Program-made: the position numbers and the translations under genes
The notes under the pieces: model-generated
Databases searched by the model: none
The model's input: the letters and a program-made list of their open reading frames with translations, nothing else
What the model was told of the DNA's origin: nothing
Shown here: positions 19,888-29,208 of the stretch, in pieces
How positions within the stretch are numbered: position 1 is the first letter of the stretch
Layout of the letters: each line of letters opens with the position of its first letter
Source: Thiosymbion sp942492625
Lineage (GTDB): Bacteria; Pseudomonadota; Gammaproteobacteria; Chromatiales; Chromatiaceae
Direction: 5' to 3'
Assembly: GCA_942492625.1 (NCBI GenBank)
Contig: CALOFM010000019.1
Span: 62,001-126,000 of the forward strand
DNA length: 64,000 nt

Positions 19888-21516
19888 ATGATCTGCATCC
19901 TGCATGGCTATGGTTTAGAAGGCTCGGGGAGTAATTTGTGGACCCGTTCGGTTCTAGAAGCGCTCTGCCGGGGGGGCGAGAACGTCCATGTCGTCTGCCA
20001 AGATCCCCAACCAGAAAACTATCCCTTTATCTCCGAAGCTTTTCTCTGGCCACAGAAATCATACGTAGAAACCCTGTTTCACCGTAAAACCGACCTACCC
20101 GGAAAAGCGATCTTACATGTCCCGGATATTGGAGACGCTCTTCCGGTTTACGTGGGAGATCGCTATCCCGGATTCGGCAAAGTGGCTCCCATGACCGCGT
20201 TTTCCAACGATCTGATCAACATATACCTAGATCGTAACTTTAATGTCGTTTCCCGGATCGTCGCAAAGTACGGTATCAAATTCCTACATGCAAATCATAC
20301 AGTTCTAATGTCAGTCGTCGCACAGAGAGTTTCAAAAAGACTAGGCATCACTTACGGCGTTATGCCACATGGATCGTGCTTGGAATATGCAGTAAAGAAA
20401 GACAAACGCTTTTTGGATTTTGGAAAAGAAGCACTTCAAAACGCTGAAGTCATCTTTGTAGAAAGCAAAGACATTAGGGAGAGACTCCAAACAATTTACC
20501 CCAACCTGGATGGGCTTGAGAAAAAAATGAAGAAGCTTACGATCGGCGTGGATACTTCAAAGTTTGTTCCAATTAACCGGCCAGATCGCCCCAATAACAT
20601 TAAAAAATTGATAGAACAGACTCAGAAACTTAGAACTGGAAAAACTCTTTCACAGTCACGTTCTATCGCATCGGCTTTGTCGAGCGACCAAGATCTGGAA
20701 TATTACAAGAATACCCTTCGTAGCCTTGGAGATTACTCAAGCAAGTTTCCCGACGCTGATTTCGGCGCTAAAATGGAAAAAATCAACTGGAAACAAGATG
20801 AGATTTTATTATTTGTTGGCAGGCTCATTGCCGCCAAAGGACCGCAGACGATTCTGGCAGCTCTACCGCTCATTCTGGAACAGAAACCCAATTTAAAAAC
20901 GCTTTTCGTGGGTCATGGCCCGTTAAGAGAAGTACTGGAAGCATTTGTCGTCGCCCTTCGAAACGGGGACCGACGGTTTCTACAGAACATAGTCGACTGG
21001 GCAAGTCCTATGGAAAGCACAGACACCCAGCCATACTTCGGTGGCCTTCACCAATTTTACAAAGACCTTCAAAAAGAACAAAAGCTTGAACGCTATTTCA
21101 AGCTGAGCCAAGCAAAGCTCAAAGACGATAGCGTGATTTTTACCGGCTACCTCTCTCATCCGGAACTTTCTCTTCTGGTTCCATGCGTCGATGCCGCTTG
21201 TTTTCCTTCGATTGTCCCTGAATCCGGACCGATGGTTTTCCTCGAAGCCATGTCGAGTGGAGTGGTCCCCATGGGACCCTATATTGCGGGTATCCAAGCC
21301 AATATCGATCGCTCAGCTAAAGTCCTTTCACCGGATTTGATTTCCACCATGAAGCTTGATCCGAGACATCATAAGACCATCACCGATTTGATACAAAACG
21401 CCCCCAGAGCCTTGGCGCTCTCTCAAAAGGCACAGAACGAACTCCATCAATTTGCCAAGAAAGAGTTCGATTGGAAGAATGTTGCCGATAACCTTAGAAA
21501 AGCTGCCAACATCTAG
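19888..21516 (+). CDS. Glycosyltransferase family 4 (GT-B fold)
   Basis: 542 residues. The N-terminal acceptor domain begins MICILHGYGLEGSGSNLW. The C-terminal donor domain has LLFVGRLIAAKGPQTILAALP and the E445-x7-E453 motif (ESGPMVFLE) of retaining GT4 enzymes. It transfers a sugar from a nucleotide donor, probably to a glycan or small molecule. It is about 150 residues longer than common GT4 enzymes, with a charged insertion around residues 225-300. Codon and base use are clearly more AT-rich than the neighbours, a sign of transfer. The ATG is preferred over an upstream TTG at 19867. Confidence 0.85.
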   Translation: MICILHGYGLEGSGSNLWTRSVLEALCRGGENVHVVCQDPQPENYPFISEAFLWPQKSYVETLFHRKTDLPGKAILHVPDIGDALPVYVGDRYPGFGKVAPMTAFSNDLINIYLDRNFNVVSRIVAKYGIKFLHANHTVLMSVVAQRVSKRLGITYGVMPHGSCLEYAVKKDKRFLDFGKEALQNAEVIFVESKDIRERLQTIYPNLDGLEKKMKKLTIGVDTSKFVPINRPDRPNNIKKLIEQTQKLRTGKTLSQSRSIASALSSDQDLEYYKNTLRSLGDYSSKFPDADFGAKMEKINWKQDEILLFVGRLIAAKGPQTILAALPLILEQKPNLKTLFVGHGPLREVLEAFVVALRNGDRRFLQNIVDWASPMESTDTQPYFGGLHQFYKDLQKEQKLERYFKLSQAKLKDDSVIFTGYLSHPELSLLVPCVDAACFPSIVPESGPMVFLEAMSSGVVPMGPYIAGIQANIDRSAKVLSPDLISTMKLDPRHHKTITDLIQNAPRALALSQKAQNELHQFAKKEFDWKNVADNLRKAANI

Positions 21517-21618
21517 ACGCTATCCATTTGGTATCTTAAGTTTGTCGCAAGTTCCGACGCACCTTTCAACAACTACGCGGAAAACGAAACCACATTTAGG
21601 ATCGGTGCATAGAAGTGC

Positions 21619-22992
21619 TCAATCCTCCGCATTCGTACCGACGACTGCCAGGTTAAGACTACCCCGAGCTAAACACGCATCCACTCGAGCTCCCGGCTCC
21701 ACTTGGGCAGCGTCGGTGATGACCCGCCCTGTCGGCATCTCCAGTAGGATCGCGTAGCCTCGCGACAGGGTAGCGAGAGGGCTACGAGCCTCAAGCCCCT
21801 GAACGACACGAGTGAGGCGCTCGCCCCGAGAACTGAGTGACCGCTTTGCGGCCTCGGACAGCCGCCGATAGAGCGTTTCAGTGAGTAAGCGCTGGCGATC
21901 CAGCCCCCTACCGGGAGAGGCGCCTTTCATACGCAGTCCGAGCGGCTCGAAACGGCTGCGCCAATCCTCCAGGCTTCTAGCCAGAGCGGTCCCCACGCGC
22001 CGTTGCAGGTCGTCTACCCGCTGCTGCTGGCGTTGCAGACGCCCCAACGGATGCAGCAGACGCAGGTGCCGCTCCGCCGCCGCGAAACGCTGACGACCGG
22101 CGGACAAAACACGCATCTGCGCGTTGCTCAGCCGCTGCTCGGATGCAGACAAACGCTGCGCCAAGTGCTTGGCCGAGGGACTGACCAGCTCCGCGGCCGC
22201 GGAGGGGGTGGCTCCCCGCTTGTCCGCCGCATAATCGGCGATGCAAAGGTCGATCTCGTGGCCTATCCCGGTGACGATGGGGATGGCCGATCGGCGGATG
22301 GCGCGGGCGAGGCGCTCGTCGTTGAAGGCCTGCAGATCTTCCAGCGATCCGCCCCCGCGGGCGAGGATCAGAACGTCGCACTCCTTGCGCGCATTGGCGA
22401 TATTCAGTGCCTGGACAAGCTCTTCGGCTGCGCCGTCCCCTTGCACCTGCGCAGGGTAAACAACCACGGGTAGCGCGGAAAAGCGCCTGTTAAGCACGCT
22501 GAGCAAGTCACGGATGGCAGCGCCCGTCGGCGAGGTGATCAATCCTACGAGGTTGGGTATCGCCGGCAACGGCCGTTTCTGTGCCTCGTCAAAGAGCCCC
22601 TCGGCCGCGAGCTTTTTCTTCAGCCGCTCGAACGCCATGCGCAAGGCTCCCTCCCCTGCCGGCTCCATATGCTCGACGATCAACTGAAAATCGCCGCGGC
22701 CCTCGTACAAACCAACACGCGCCCGGACCAACACCTGCTGGTGGTTGGCGGGCCTGAAGTTGAGCAGCAGGCGCTTGGACCGAAACATGGCGCAACGAAC
22801 CTGAGCGACCGAATCCTTCAGAGAAAAGTAGATGTGTCCGGAGGCGGGCTGCGCCAGGTTGGAGACCTCCCCCTCAACCCACAACAGCGGGAAACTTCCC
22901 TCCAGCACCGCGCGCACCTCGCGGTTCAGACGCGAGACGCTGTAGATGTCTCTGGAGAAGTCGAGTGCTTTCGAGGCCGGGTCTTGCTTCAT
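21619..22992 (-). CDS. xseA: Exodeoxyribonuclease VII large subunit
   Basis: 457 residues from the ATG at 22992. The N-terminal OB-fold (YSVSRLNREVRAVLE...WVEGEVSNLAQPASGHIYFSLKD) and the central catalytic domain (GLITSPTGAAIRDLL, ARGGGSLEDLQAFNDE, GIGHEIDLCIADYAADKRGATPSAAAELVSP) are all present, followed by a coiled-coil C-terminus. With XseB it degrades single-stranded DNA. A longer frame starts at 23049 but its extra residues do not fit the family. It is convergent with the glycosyltransferase and divergent from guaB. Confidence 0.96.
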   Translation of the reverse strand: MKQDPASKALDFSRDIYSVSRLNREVRAVLEGSFPLLWVEGEVSNLAQPASGHIYFSLKDSVAQVRCAMFRSKRLLLNFRPANHQQVLVRARVGLYEGRGDFQLIVEHMEPAGEGALRMAFERLKKKLAAEGLFDEAQKRPLPAIPNLVGLITSPTGAAIRDLLSVLNRRFSALPVVVYPAQVQGDGAAEELVQALNIANARKECDVLILARGGGSLEDLQAFNDERLARAIRRSAIPIVTGIGHEIDLCIADYAADKRGATPSAAAELVSPSAKHLAQRLSASEQRLSNAQMRVLSAGRQRFAAAERHLRLLHPLGRLQRQQQRVDDLQRRVGTALARSLEDWRSRFEPLGLRMKGASPGRGLDRQRLLTETLYRRLSEAAKRSLSSRGERLTRVVQGLEARSPLATLSRGYAILLEMPTGRVITDAAQVEPGARVDACLARGSLNLAVVGTNAED

Positions 22993-23029
22993 CGCTTGGG
23001 CAACAGGCAGTGGGCAGTAGTCAGTCGAG

Positions 23030-23058
23030 TTTACCCCCCAGGCTTCCAATCCTATAAT
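23030..23058 (+). promoter_or_regulatory. Predicted sigma-70 promoter for guaB
   Basis: A perfect -10 hexamer TATAAT at 23053-23058 follows, after a 17-bp spacer, a -35-like TTTACC at 23030-23035. The guaB start codon is about 50 bp downstream. Confidence 0.6.
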
Positions 23059-23107
23059 TCGACGTTATCTTTTCTGAACGCCGACCCCCTTCGCGACCGG
23101 TACCACC

Positions 23108-24577
23108 ATGCGCCTGATTCAGGAAGCCCTCACGTTCGACGACGTACTACTCGTTCCCGCCCACTCTCGGGTGCTGCCTAACGAAGTGGACCTCAGCACG
23201 CGCCTGACGCGCGCCATCGAGCTCAAGATTCCCCTGGTCTCAGCGGCCATGGACACGGTCACGGAAGCGCGGCTGGCCATCGCCCTGGCGCTGGAGGGTG
23301 GAATCGGAATCGTGCACAAGAATATGGGCGCCGAGCGCCAGGCGCGCGAGGTGCTGGCGGTTAAGAAGTACGAAAGCGGCATCATCCGCGATCCCATCAC
23401 TGTCACCCCCGAGACCAGCATCGGTGAGGTCATGCAGATCACCCGTGCCCACAACATCTCCGGCGTTCCGGTGGTCACGAAGGACGGGCAGCTCGACGGC
23501 ATCGTCACCGGACGGGATCTGCGCTTCGAAACCCGTATGGGCGCCCCCGTATCCTCGATCATGACACCCCGAGACCGGCTGGTGACAGTGCGCGAAGGCG
23601 CCAGCCGCGAAGAAGTGGTCGGTCTTCTGCACAAGCACCGGATCGAGAAACTGCTGGTGGTCAACGGAGGCTTCGCGCTGCGGGGCATGATCACGGTAAA
23701 GGACATCCAGAAGGCGAAGGATTTCCCCAAGGCATCGCGGGACGGCCACGAGCGTCTGCGGGTAGGTGCCGCGGTCGGGGTCGGCGCCGGGACGGACGAG
23801 CGAGTCGCGGCCCTGGTGGAAGCGGGTGTCGACGTGGTCGTGGTGGACACCGCCCACGGCCATTCCCAAGGCGTCCTCGACCGCATCGCCCGGGTCAAGC
23901 GGGAATACCCTGCCGTACAGGTCATCGGCGGCAACATCGCCACGGCCACGGCGGCCCGCGCCTTGGTAGAGGCGGGCGCGGACGCTGTCAAGGTCGGCAT
24001 AGGACCCGGCTCCATCTGCACGACAAGGATCGTCGCGGGCGTCGGCGTTCCCCAGATCACGGCCGTCGCCAACGTCACCGACGCCCTCGCCGGTAGCGAC
24101 GTTCCAGTCATCGCCGACGGGGGCCTGCGTTACTCGGGCGATGTCGCCAAGGTAATCGCGGCCGGTGCCCACAGCGTCATGATCGGCGGACTCTTTGCGG
24201 GTACAGACGAGTCTCCGGGCGAGGTCGAGATCTATCAGGGCCGCTCCTACAAGTCCTACCGCGGAATGGGCTCGCTCGGCGCCATGGGTGCCAAGGAGGG
24301 CTCCAGCGACCGCTACTTCCAGGAATCCACAGACAAGGAAAAGCTGGTCCCCGAAGGTATCGAGGGACGCGTGCCCTACAAGGGTAGCGTGCTTAACGTC
24401 ATCCACCAGCTGATGGGGGGAGTTCGTTCCAGCATGGGCTACACGGGTTGCGGCGACATGAACGAGATGCGCACCAAACCGGAGTTCGTACGCGTAAGCG
24501 GGGCAGGAATGCGCGAGTCGCACGTGCACGACGTGCAGATCACCAAGGAAGCACCGAACTACCGGATAGAGACTTAA
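23108..24577 (+). CDS. guaB: IMP dehydrogenase
   Basis: 489 residues, the standard length. It oxidises IMP to XMP, the committed step to GMP. The catalytic loop GIGPGSICTTRIV carries the active-site cysteine, two CBS domains occupy about 95-205, and the flap region contains GMGSLGAM and the arginine-tyrosine loop. It is 7 bp from guaA, forming the guaBA operon. Confidence 0.98.
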   Translation: MRLIQEALTFDDVLLVPAHSRVLPNEVDLSTRLTRAIELKIPLVSAAMDTVTEARLAIALALEGGIGIVHKNMGAERQAREVLAVKKYESGIIRDPITVTPETSIGEVMQITRAHNISGVPVVTKDGQLDGIVTGRDLRFETRMGAPVSSIMTPRDRLVTVREGASREEVVGLLHKHRIEKLLVVNGGFALRGMITVKDIQKAKDFPKASRDGHERLRVGAAVGVGAGTDERVAALVEAGVDVVVVDTAHGHSQGVLDRIARVKREYPAVQVIGGNIATATAARALVEAGADAVKVGIGPGSICTTRIVAGVGVPQITAVANVTDALAGSDVPVIADGGLRYSGDVAKVIAAGAHSVMIGGLFAGTDESPGEVEIYQGRSYKSYRGMGSLGAMGAKEGSSDRYFQESTDKEKLVPEGIEGRVPYKGSVLNVIHQLMGGVRSSMGYTGCGDMNEMRTKPEFVRVSGAGMRESHVHDVQITKEAPNYRIET

Positions 24578-24584
24578 AACCCCA

Positions 24585-26156
24585 ATGTCCATCCACGCCG
24601 ACCGCATCCTGATCCTAGACTTCGGCTCCCAATACACCCAGCTCATCGCTCGGCGGGTACGAGAAGCGGGGGTTTACTGCGAGCTCCATCCCTGGGACAT
24701 GGATGCCGCTCAGATCAGTGACTTCGGCGCCAAGGGCGTGATCCTCTCCGGCGGGCCGCAGTCGGTCCACGAGGATGAAACGCCACGGGCGGAGGACGCC
24801 GTCTTCGCACTCGGAGTCCCGGTGCTCGGTATCTGCTACGGCATGCAAACCATGGCCGCCCAGCTCGGCGGCGAGGTCGCCTCGGCGTCGCATAGAGAGT
24901 ATGGCTACGCTCAGGTGCGCGCCCGCGGCCACTCCAGGCTGCTGCGGGACATCGAGGACCGCACCAGCCCCGAGGGATACGGACTGTTGGATGTCTGGAT
25001 GAGCCACGGGGACCGGGTGGACGCCCTGCCCTCCGGCTTTCATCCCATCTGCACTACGGACAACGCGCCCCTGGCCGGCATGGCGGACGAGGAACGAGGC
25101 TTCTACGGTCTGCAGTTCCACCCGGAGGTCACCCATACGCGCCAGGGTCAGCGGATCATCGAGCGCTTCGTTCACGGCATCTGCGGCTGCGGCAATCTCT
25201 GGACCCCCGACCACATCATCGATGACTCTATCGCGCAGGTCCGCCGCCAGGTCGGCGGCGACGAAGTCCTGCTGGGCCTGTCCGGGGGCGTGGACTCCTC
25301 AGTGGTCGCCGCCCTGCTGCACCGGGCCATCGGTGACCGACTTATCTGCGTCTTCGTGGATAACGGCCTGCTGCGGCTCGGTGAGGGCGACCAGGTAATG
25401 AGCACTTTCGCACGCCACATGGGGGTCAAGGTGATCCGCGGGGACGCCGAGGAGCGCTTCCTGTCAAAGCTCGAGGGCGTGACCGACCCGGAGCAGAAGC
25501 GCAAGATCATCGGTAACACCTTTATTCATGTGTTTGAGGAAGAGTCCGAGAAACTGCCTAACGTCAAGTGGCTTGCCCAGGGGACTATTTATCCGGACGT
25601 GATCGAGTCCGCGGGGTCGAAGACCGGCAAGGCCAAAGTCATCAAGTCTCACCACAACGTAGGCGGACTGCCGGACTACATGAAGCTGGGCCTGGTCGAG
25701 CCCCTGCGGGAGCTGTTCAAGGACGAGGTGCGCAAGATCGGTGTCGAGCTCGGTCTGCCCTACGAGATGGTCTACCGCCACCCATTCCCCGGTCCTGGTC
25801 TCGGGGTGCGCATCCTGGGCGAAGTCCACAAGCCATTTGCGGACATCCTGCGCGGAGCGGACCACATCTTCATCGAGGAGCTTCAGAAGGCGGACCTGTA
25901 CGACAAGGTGTCTCAGGCGTTCGCCGTCTTCCTGCCGGTCAAATCCGTCGGAGTGGTAGGCGACAATCGCCACTACGACCACGTGATCGCCCTGCGTGCG
26001 GTAGAGACCCTGGACTTCATGACAGCCCGCTGGGCACACCTGCCGTATGACTTCCTGGACCATGTCTGCCGACGCATCATCAACGAGGTCCGGGGCGTCT
26101 CCCGTGTCGTCTACGACATCACAGGCAAACCGCCCGGGACCATCGAGTGGGAGTGA
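24585..26156 (+). CDS. guaA: GMP synthase (glutamine-hydrolysing)
   Basis: 523 residues. The N-terminal class I glutamine amidotransferase domain shows GICYGMQTMA with the nucleophilic cysteine and FHPEVTHT with the catalytic His/Glu. The ATP pyrophosphatase P-loop is LSGGVDSS, and the C-terminal dimerisation domain ends PGTIEWE. It converts XMP to GMP. Confidence 0.98.
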   Translation: MSIHADRILILDFGSQYTQLIARRVREAGVYCELHPWDMDAAQISDFGAKGVILSGGPQSVHEDETPRAEDAVFALGVPVLGICYGMQTMAAQLGGEVASASHREYGYAQVRARGHSRLLRDIEDRTSPEGYGLLDVWMSHGDRVDALPSGFHPICTTDNAPLAGMADEERGFYGLQFHPEVTHTRQGQRIIERFVHGICGCGNLWTPDHIIDDSIAQVRRQVGGDEVLLGLSGGVDSSVVAALLHRAIGDRLICVFVDNGLLRLGEGDQVMSTFARHMGVKVIRGDAEERFLSKLEGVTDPEQKRKIIGNTFIHVFEEESEKLPNVKWLAQGTIYPDVIESAGSKTGKAKVIKSHHNVGGLPDYMKLGLVEPLRELFKDEVRKIGVELGLPYEMVYRHPFPGPGLGVRILGEVHKPFADILRGADHIFIEELQKADLYDKVSQAFAVFLPVKSVGVVGDNRHYDHVIALRAVETLDFMTARWAHLPYDFLDHVCRRIINEVRGVSRVVYDITGKPPGTIEWE

Positions 26157-26351
26157 CGACGCGGTACGACTCTCCAGCTAAAGCCACCTCTTGAAAGTTT
26201 CTCGCGCAACGACGCCAAAACGTTAAGGAATCGACGACGTTCACCCGCAGGGTGAATCCGAAGTAGCTCCAGCTCATTGGTTTTTCTCTGCATCCCTGCG
26301 GTGTAATTGCTCTAATGAGGTTGACGTATCGGTAAGTGGCTGGGTTTGCCT

Positions 26352-26813
26352 ATGAAAAGCCTACTAAGAGACGAAGACTGGTTGCGCCGCGCTCTGGTGC
26401 TGGCCGAGCGGGCGGCATCGGAGGGCGAGGTTCCCGTGGGTGCCCTTCTGGTCAGGGACAACGAAGTGGTTGGAGAGGGCTGGAACCGGTCTATCGGCGA
26501 GAACGACCCCAGCGCCCATGCCGAGATCATGGCCCTGCGCGATGCCGGCCGCCGCCTCCGCAACTACCGGCTTCCCGGAACCAGCCTCTACGTCACCCTG
26601 GAGCCCTGCCCCATGTGTGCCGGCGTAGTCGTTCACGCGCGGGTGGAACGCGTGGTATTCGGTGCCGCCGACCCCAAGGGTGGCTCCTGCGGCAGCGTCT
26701 TCGACCTGCTGCCCTCGGACGAGCGATTCAACCATCGGACCGAGTGCACAGGCGGCGTGCTAGAGGAGGAGTGCGGCGGGCTGCTGCGGGATTTTTTCCG
26801 GAAACGCAGATAA
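26352..26813 (+). CDS. tadA: tRNA-specific adenosine deaminase
   Basis: 153 residues. It makes inosine at the wobble position (A34) of tRNA-Arg(ACG). Zinc ligands are H56 (HAE, with catalytic E58) and C86 and C89 (PCPMC). An upstream TTG at 26346 is possible, but the ATG at 26352 fits the family. The ribosome-binding site is weak. Confidence 0.95.
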   Translation: MKSLLRDEDWLRRALVLAERAASEGEVPVGALLVRDNEVVGEGWNRSIGENDPSAHAEIMALRDAGRRLRNYRLPGTSLYVTLEPCPMCAGVVVHARVERVVFGAADPKGGSCGSVFDLLPSDERFNHRTECTGGVLEEECGGLLRDFFRKRR

Positions 26814-26898
26814 CCCATCCCTGGTGCTACGCCCACGGGAAGCGGCTATAATCTCAAGCTTGCTGCACCCGAAACCACTGCAAAGGGCGTAGCGTCCC

Positions 26899-26988
26899 GG
26901 AGAGGTGCCGGAGTGGCCGAACGGGCTTGACTCGAAATCAAGTGAGGGCTTACGCCCTCCGTGGGTTCGAATCCCACCCTCTCCGCCA
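26899..26988 (+). tRNA. tRNA-Ser(CGA)
   Basis: 90 nt including the encoded CCA. The acceptor GGAGAGG pairs with CCTCTCC, anticodon stem CTTGA/TCAAG holds loop CTCGAAA (anticodon CGA), and a long variable arm (GAGGGC...GCCCTC) marks a class II serine tRNA. The T-arm is GTGGGTTCGAATCCCAC. Confidence 0.97.
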
Positions 26989-27059
26989 AATCAATTAAAT
27001 TCACTCACTGATAGGGTTAGGGCAAGATCTTCGTACAAGACGACCTACCGGAGTAACAT

Positions 27060-27318
27060 CTGGCGCGGTCCGTCGTCGAGATCGTAGATCAGCCGGACCA
27101 GAAGTACTTGGTTGCGGCCTGCCGGGAACCACGGCGAAGTCGCGGTATTTTTGGCCGGCACGGGCTACCACAGCGAAGCGAACGTCGAACACTGCCAACG
27201 CGCCGGCATCGAGCCGCTGATGCCGTCCAGTCGCGAACGGCATAAGCAGCCCTTTACCGAGCGCTTCGCGGACGATCCAGCCCCACCGAACAATCCCAAC
27301 CCCGATTGCGGCGCCTAA
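27060..27318 (+). pseudogene. Transposase remnant (IS1182-like C-terminal part)
   Basis: The frame from 27112 encodes GTGYHSEANVEHCQRAGIEP and LMPSSRERHKQPF, which resemble the middle to C-terminal part of IS1182-type DDE transposases (YHSEAN segment). There is no N-terminal part and no terminal repeats were seen. It sits just downstream of tRNA-Ser. Confidence 0.5.
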
Positions 27319-27328
27319 TCCAGACGGG

Positions 27329-28438
27329 CTACCAAGGCGATTCGCCATCCTGCTGCGCATAGAATTCCTGTACGAAGGCATCCAACGAGCCGGCGGACAC
27401 CGCATTGCGAAGCCCCCGCATCAGGTCCTCGTAGTAATGCAGGTTATGAATCGTGTTGAGCCGCGAGCCGAGGATCTCGTTGCACTTGTCCAGGTGATGC
27501 AGATAGGCCCGGCTGTAGTTCGCGCAGGTGTAGCAATCACAATGGGGGTCGAGCGGACCCCGGTCGGACCTGTGTCTGGCGTTGCGGATCTTGAGCACGC
27601 CTGAGTGAGTGAAGAGATAACCGTTGCGGGCGTTGCGGGTCGGCATGACGCAGTCGAACATGTCGATGCCCCTGCGAACCGCTTCAACGATGTCCCGGGG
27701 TGTGCCGACGCCCATCACGTAATGGGGCCGGTCCAGGGGCAAGCGCCCGGCGAGGAAATCCAAGACCCGCAGCCGGTCATCCTCGGGCTCCCCGACGGAG
27801 AGGCCACCCACCGCGTAGCCGTCGAAGCCGATGTCAGTGAGCCCGGCCAAGGACGCCTCGCGCAGGTGCTCGTACACGCCCCCCTGGACGATGCCGAACA
27901 GGGCCGCCGGGTTGTCCCCGTGGGCCTCGCGGCTGCGGGCGGCCCAACGCAGGGAGAGCTCCATGGAGGCGCGCGTCCGCTCCTCGTCCGCCGGATAGGG
28001 TGTGCAGTCATCGAAAATCATGACCACGTCCGAGTCCAGCTCCCGCTGCGCCGCCATGGAAGCCTCCGGCGACAGGAAAACGGGACTGCCGTTCACAGGA
28101 TTCTTGAAGTGCACACCCTCCTCGGTGATCTTGCGCAGATCCCCCAGGCTGAAGACCTGGAATCCCCCCGAGTCGGTCAGGATGGGGCCATCCCAGTGCA
28201 TGAAGTCGTGCAACCCGCCGTGGCGAGCGATGATCTCGGTTCCGGGGCGCAGCATCAGGTGGAAGGTATTGCTCAGAATCATCTGCGTCCCGATTCCCCT
28301 CAGCTCCTCGGGGGTCATAGCCTTGACCGTGCCGTACGTGCCCACCGGCATGAAGGCGGGGGTCTCTACGGTCCCGCGCGCGAAGTCCAAGCGCGCGCGA
28401 CGTGCCGCGCCTTCCTGCGCCAGGAGCTCAAAGCGCAC
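27329..28438 (-). CDS. tgt: tRNA-guanine transglycosylase (queuosine pathway)
   Basis: 369 residues. It exchanges G34 for preQ1 in tRNAs with GUN anticodons. Present are TDSGGFQVFSL with the aspartate general acid/base, the substrate loop GGLSVGEPED, DCVMPTRNARNG with the nucleophilic aspartate, and the zinc site CDCYTCANYSRAYLHHL. The start is a GTG at 28438 preceded by GGAGGG; upstream in-frame residues lie inside the next gene. It overlaps the HAD gene by 11 bp. QueA, the next enzyme, is at 30.1 kb. Confidence 0.96.
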   Translation of the reverse strand: MRFELLAQEGAARRARLDFARGTVETPAFMPVGTYGTVKAMTPEELRGIGTQMILSNTFHLMLRPGTEIIARHGGLHDFMHWDGPILTDSGGFQVFSLGDLRKITEEGVHFKNPVNGSPVFLSPEASMAAQRELDSDVVMIFDDCTPYPADEERTRASMELSLRWAARSREAHGDNPAALFGIVQGGVYEHLREASLAGLTDIGFDGYAVGGLSVGEPEDDRLRVLDFLAGRLPLDRPHYVMGVGTPRDIVEAVRRGIDMFDCVMPTRNARNGYLFTHSGVLKIRNARHRSDRGPLDPHCDCYTCANYSRAYLHHLDKCNEILGSRLNTIHNLHYYEDLMRGLRNAVSAGSLDAFVQEFYAQQDGESPW

Positions 28439-29138
28439 GATTGAAACCCTCCAACCAGCGACCAAGCTCAGCGAGATCGGCAACCTCGGCGGCAGGCGGG
28501 TCCAGGTCATCGGGCCAGGCCTTTCCGCTCCGGTTGACCCACACGGCCTGCATGCCCAGTCGGCGGGCGGCCTCTACGTCCGTGTATGGATCATCTCCCA
28601 GGTGCAGGGCTTGCTCCGGGGAGGCCCGTCCCCACTGCAATGCGCCTAGAAACAGGGCCGGGTCCGGCTTCTGGGCACCGACGTCGGCCGCGGTCAGTGC
28701 GTGATGGAACAGACCACGCAAAGGCGTACGCTCCACGTCCGAGTTGCCGTTGGTCAAAGAAACCAGCCGGCGATCGGTCCCAAGCTGGCGCAATGCGGGG
28801 ATCACGTCCGCATAGGGCTCGACCCGGTTGCGATGCTCCAAGAATAAGTCCATGGCAGTATCCGCCAGCGCAACGTCATAGCCGTGAGCAGAGAGCATTC
28901 CGCGTAACGACTCGCGACGCACCACGGTCAGGTCATAGGCAATCTGCGGCCTGGCCGCCATCAGATCATGTCGGTGGATACGCATGGCCTCCAGGCCGCA
29001 GGCGTCGGTCAGGCGCGGGGCGGACTGCTCCAGCCAGGCGTAGAGCACCGCCTCCGCCTGGCGGATCGTCGGGGCGCAGGGCCAGAGGGTGTCATCGAGG
29101 TCGACGGTCAGAAGCCGGTAAGGATTCGTCGCGCTCAT
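28428..29138 (-). CDS. HAD-family hydrolase
   Basis: 236 residues from the ATG at 29138. Motif I is LLTVDLDDTLWP (nucleophile and acid Asp), motif II LVSLTNGNSD, motif III a lysine in AQKPDPALF, and motif IV HLGDDPYTDVEAAR. The family dephosphorylates small metabolites; this type resembles YigB/FMN- or sugar-phosphate phosphatases. The substrate is unknown. It is probably co-transcribed with tgt. Confidence 0.88.
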   Translation of the reverse strand: MSATNPYRLLTVDLDDTLWPCAPTIRQAEAVLYAWLEQSAPRLTDACGLEAMRIHRHDLMAARPQIAYDLTVVRRESLRGMLSAHGYDVALADTAMDLFLEHRNRVEPYADVIPALRQLGTDRRLVSLTNGNSDVERTPLRGLFHHALTAADVGAQKPDPALFLGALQWGRASPEQALHLGDDPYTDVEAARRLGMQAVWVNRSGKAWPDDLDPPAAEVADLAELGRWLEGFNRAL

Positions 29139-29208
29139 CTTGCTATCCGTTCGCGGGCCCACATTGTGCACTCAGAGATGAACCAAACAGAACCGGAGAA
29201 CCCGGAAC

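Noticed and set aside
23240..24646. A 468-residue open frame antisense to guaB
   Set aside because: It mirrors the codon pattern of guaB in GC-rich DNA and has no family features; guaB is unmistakable.
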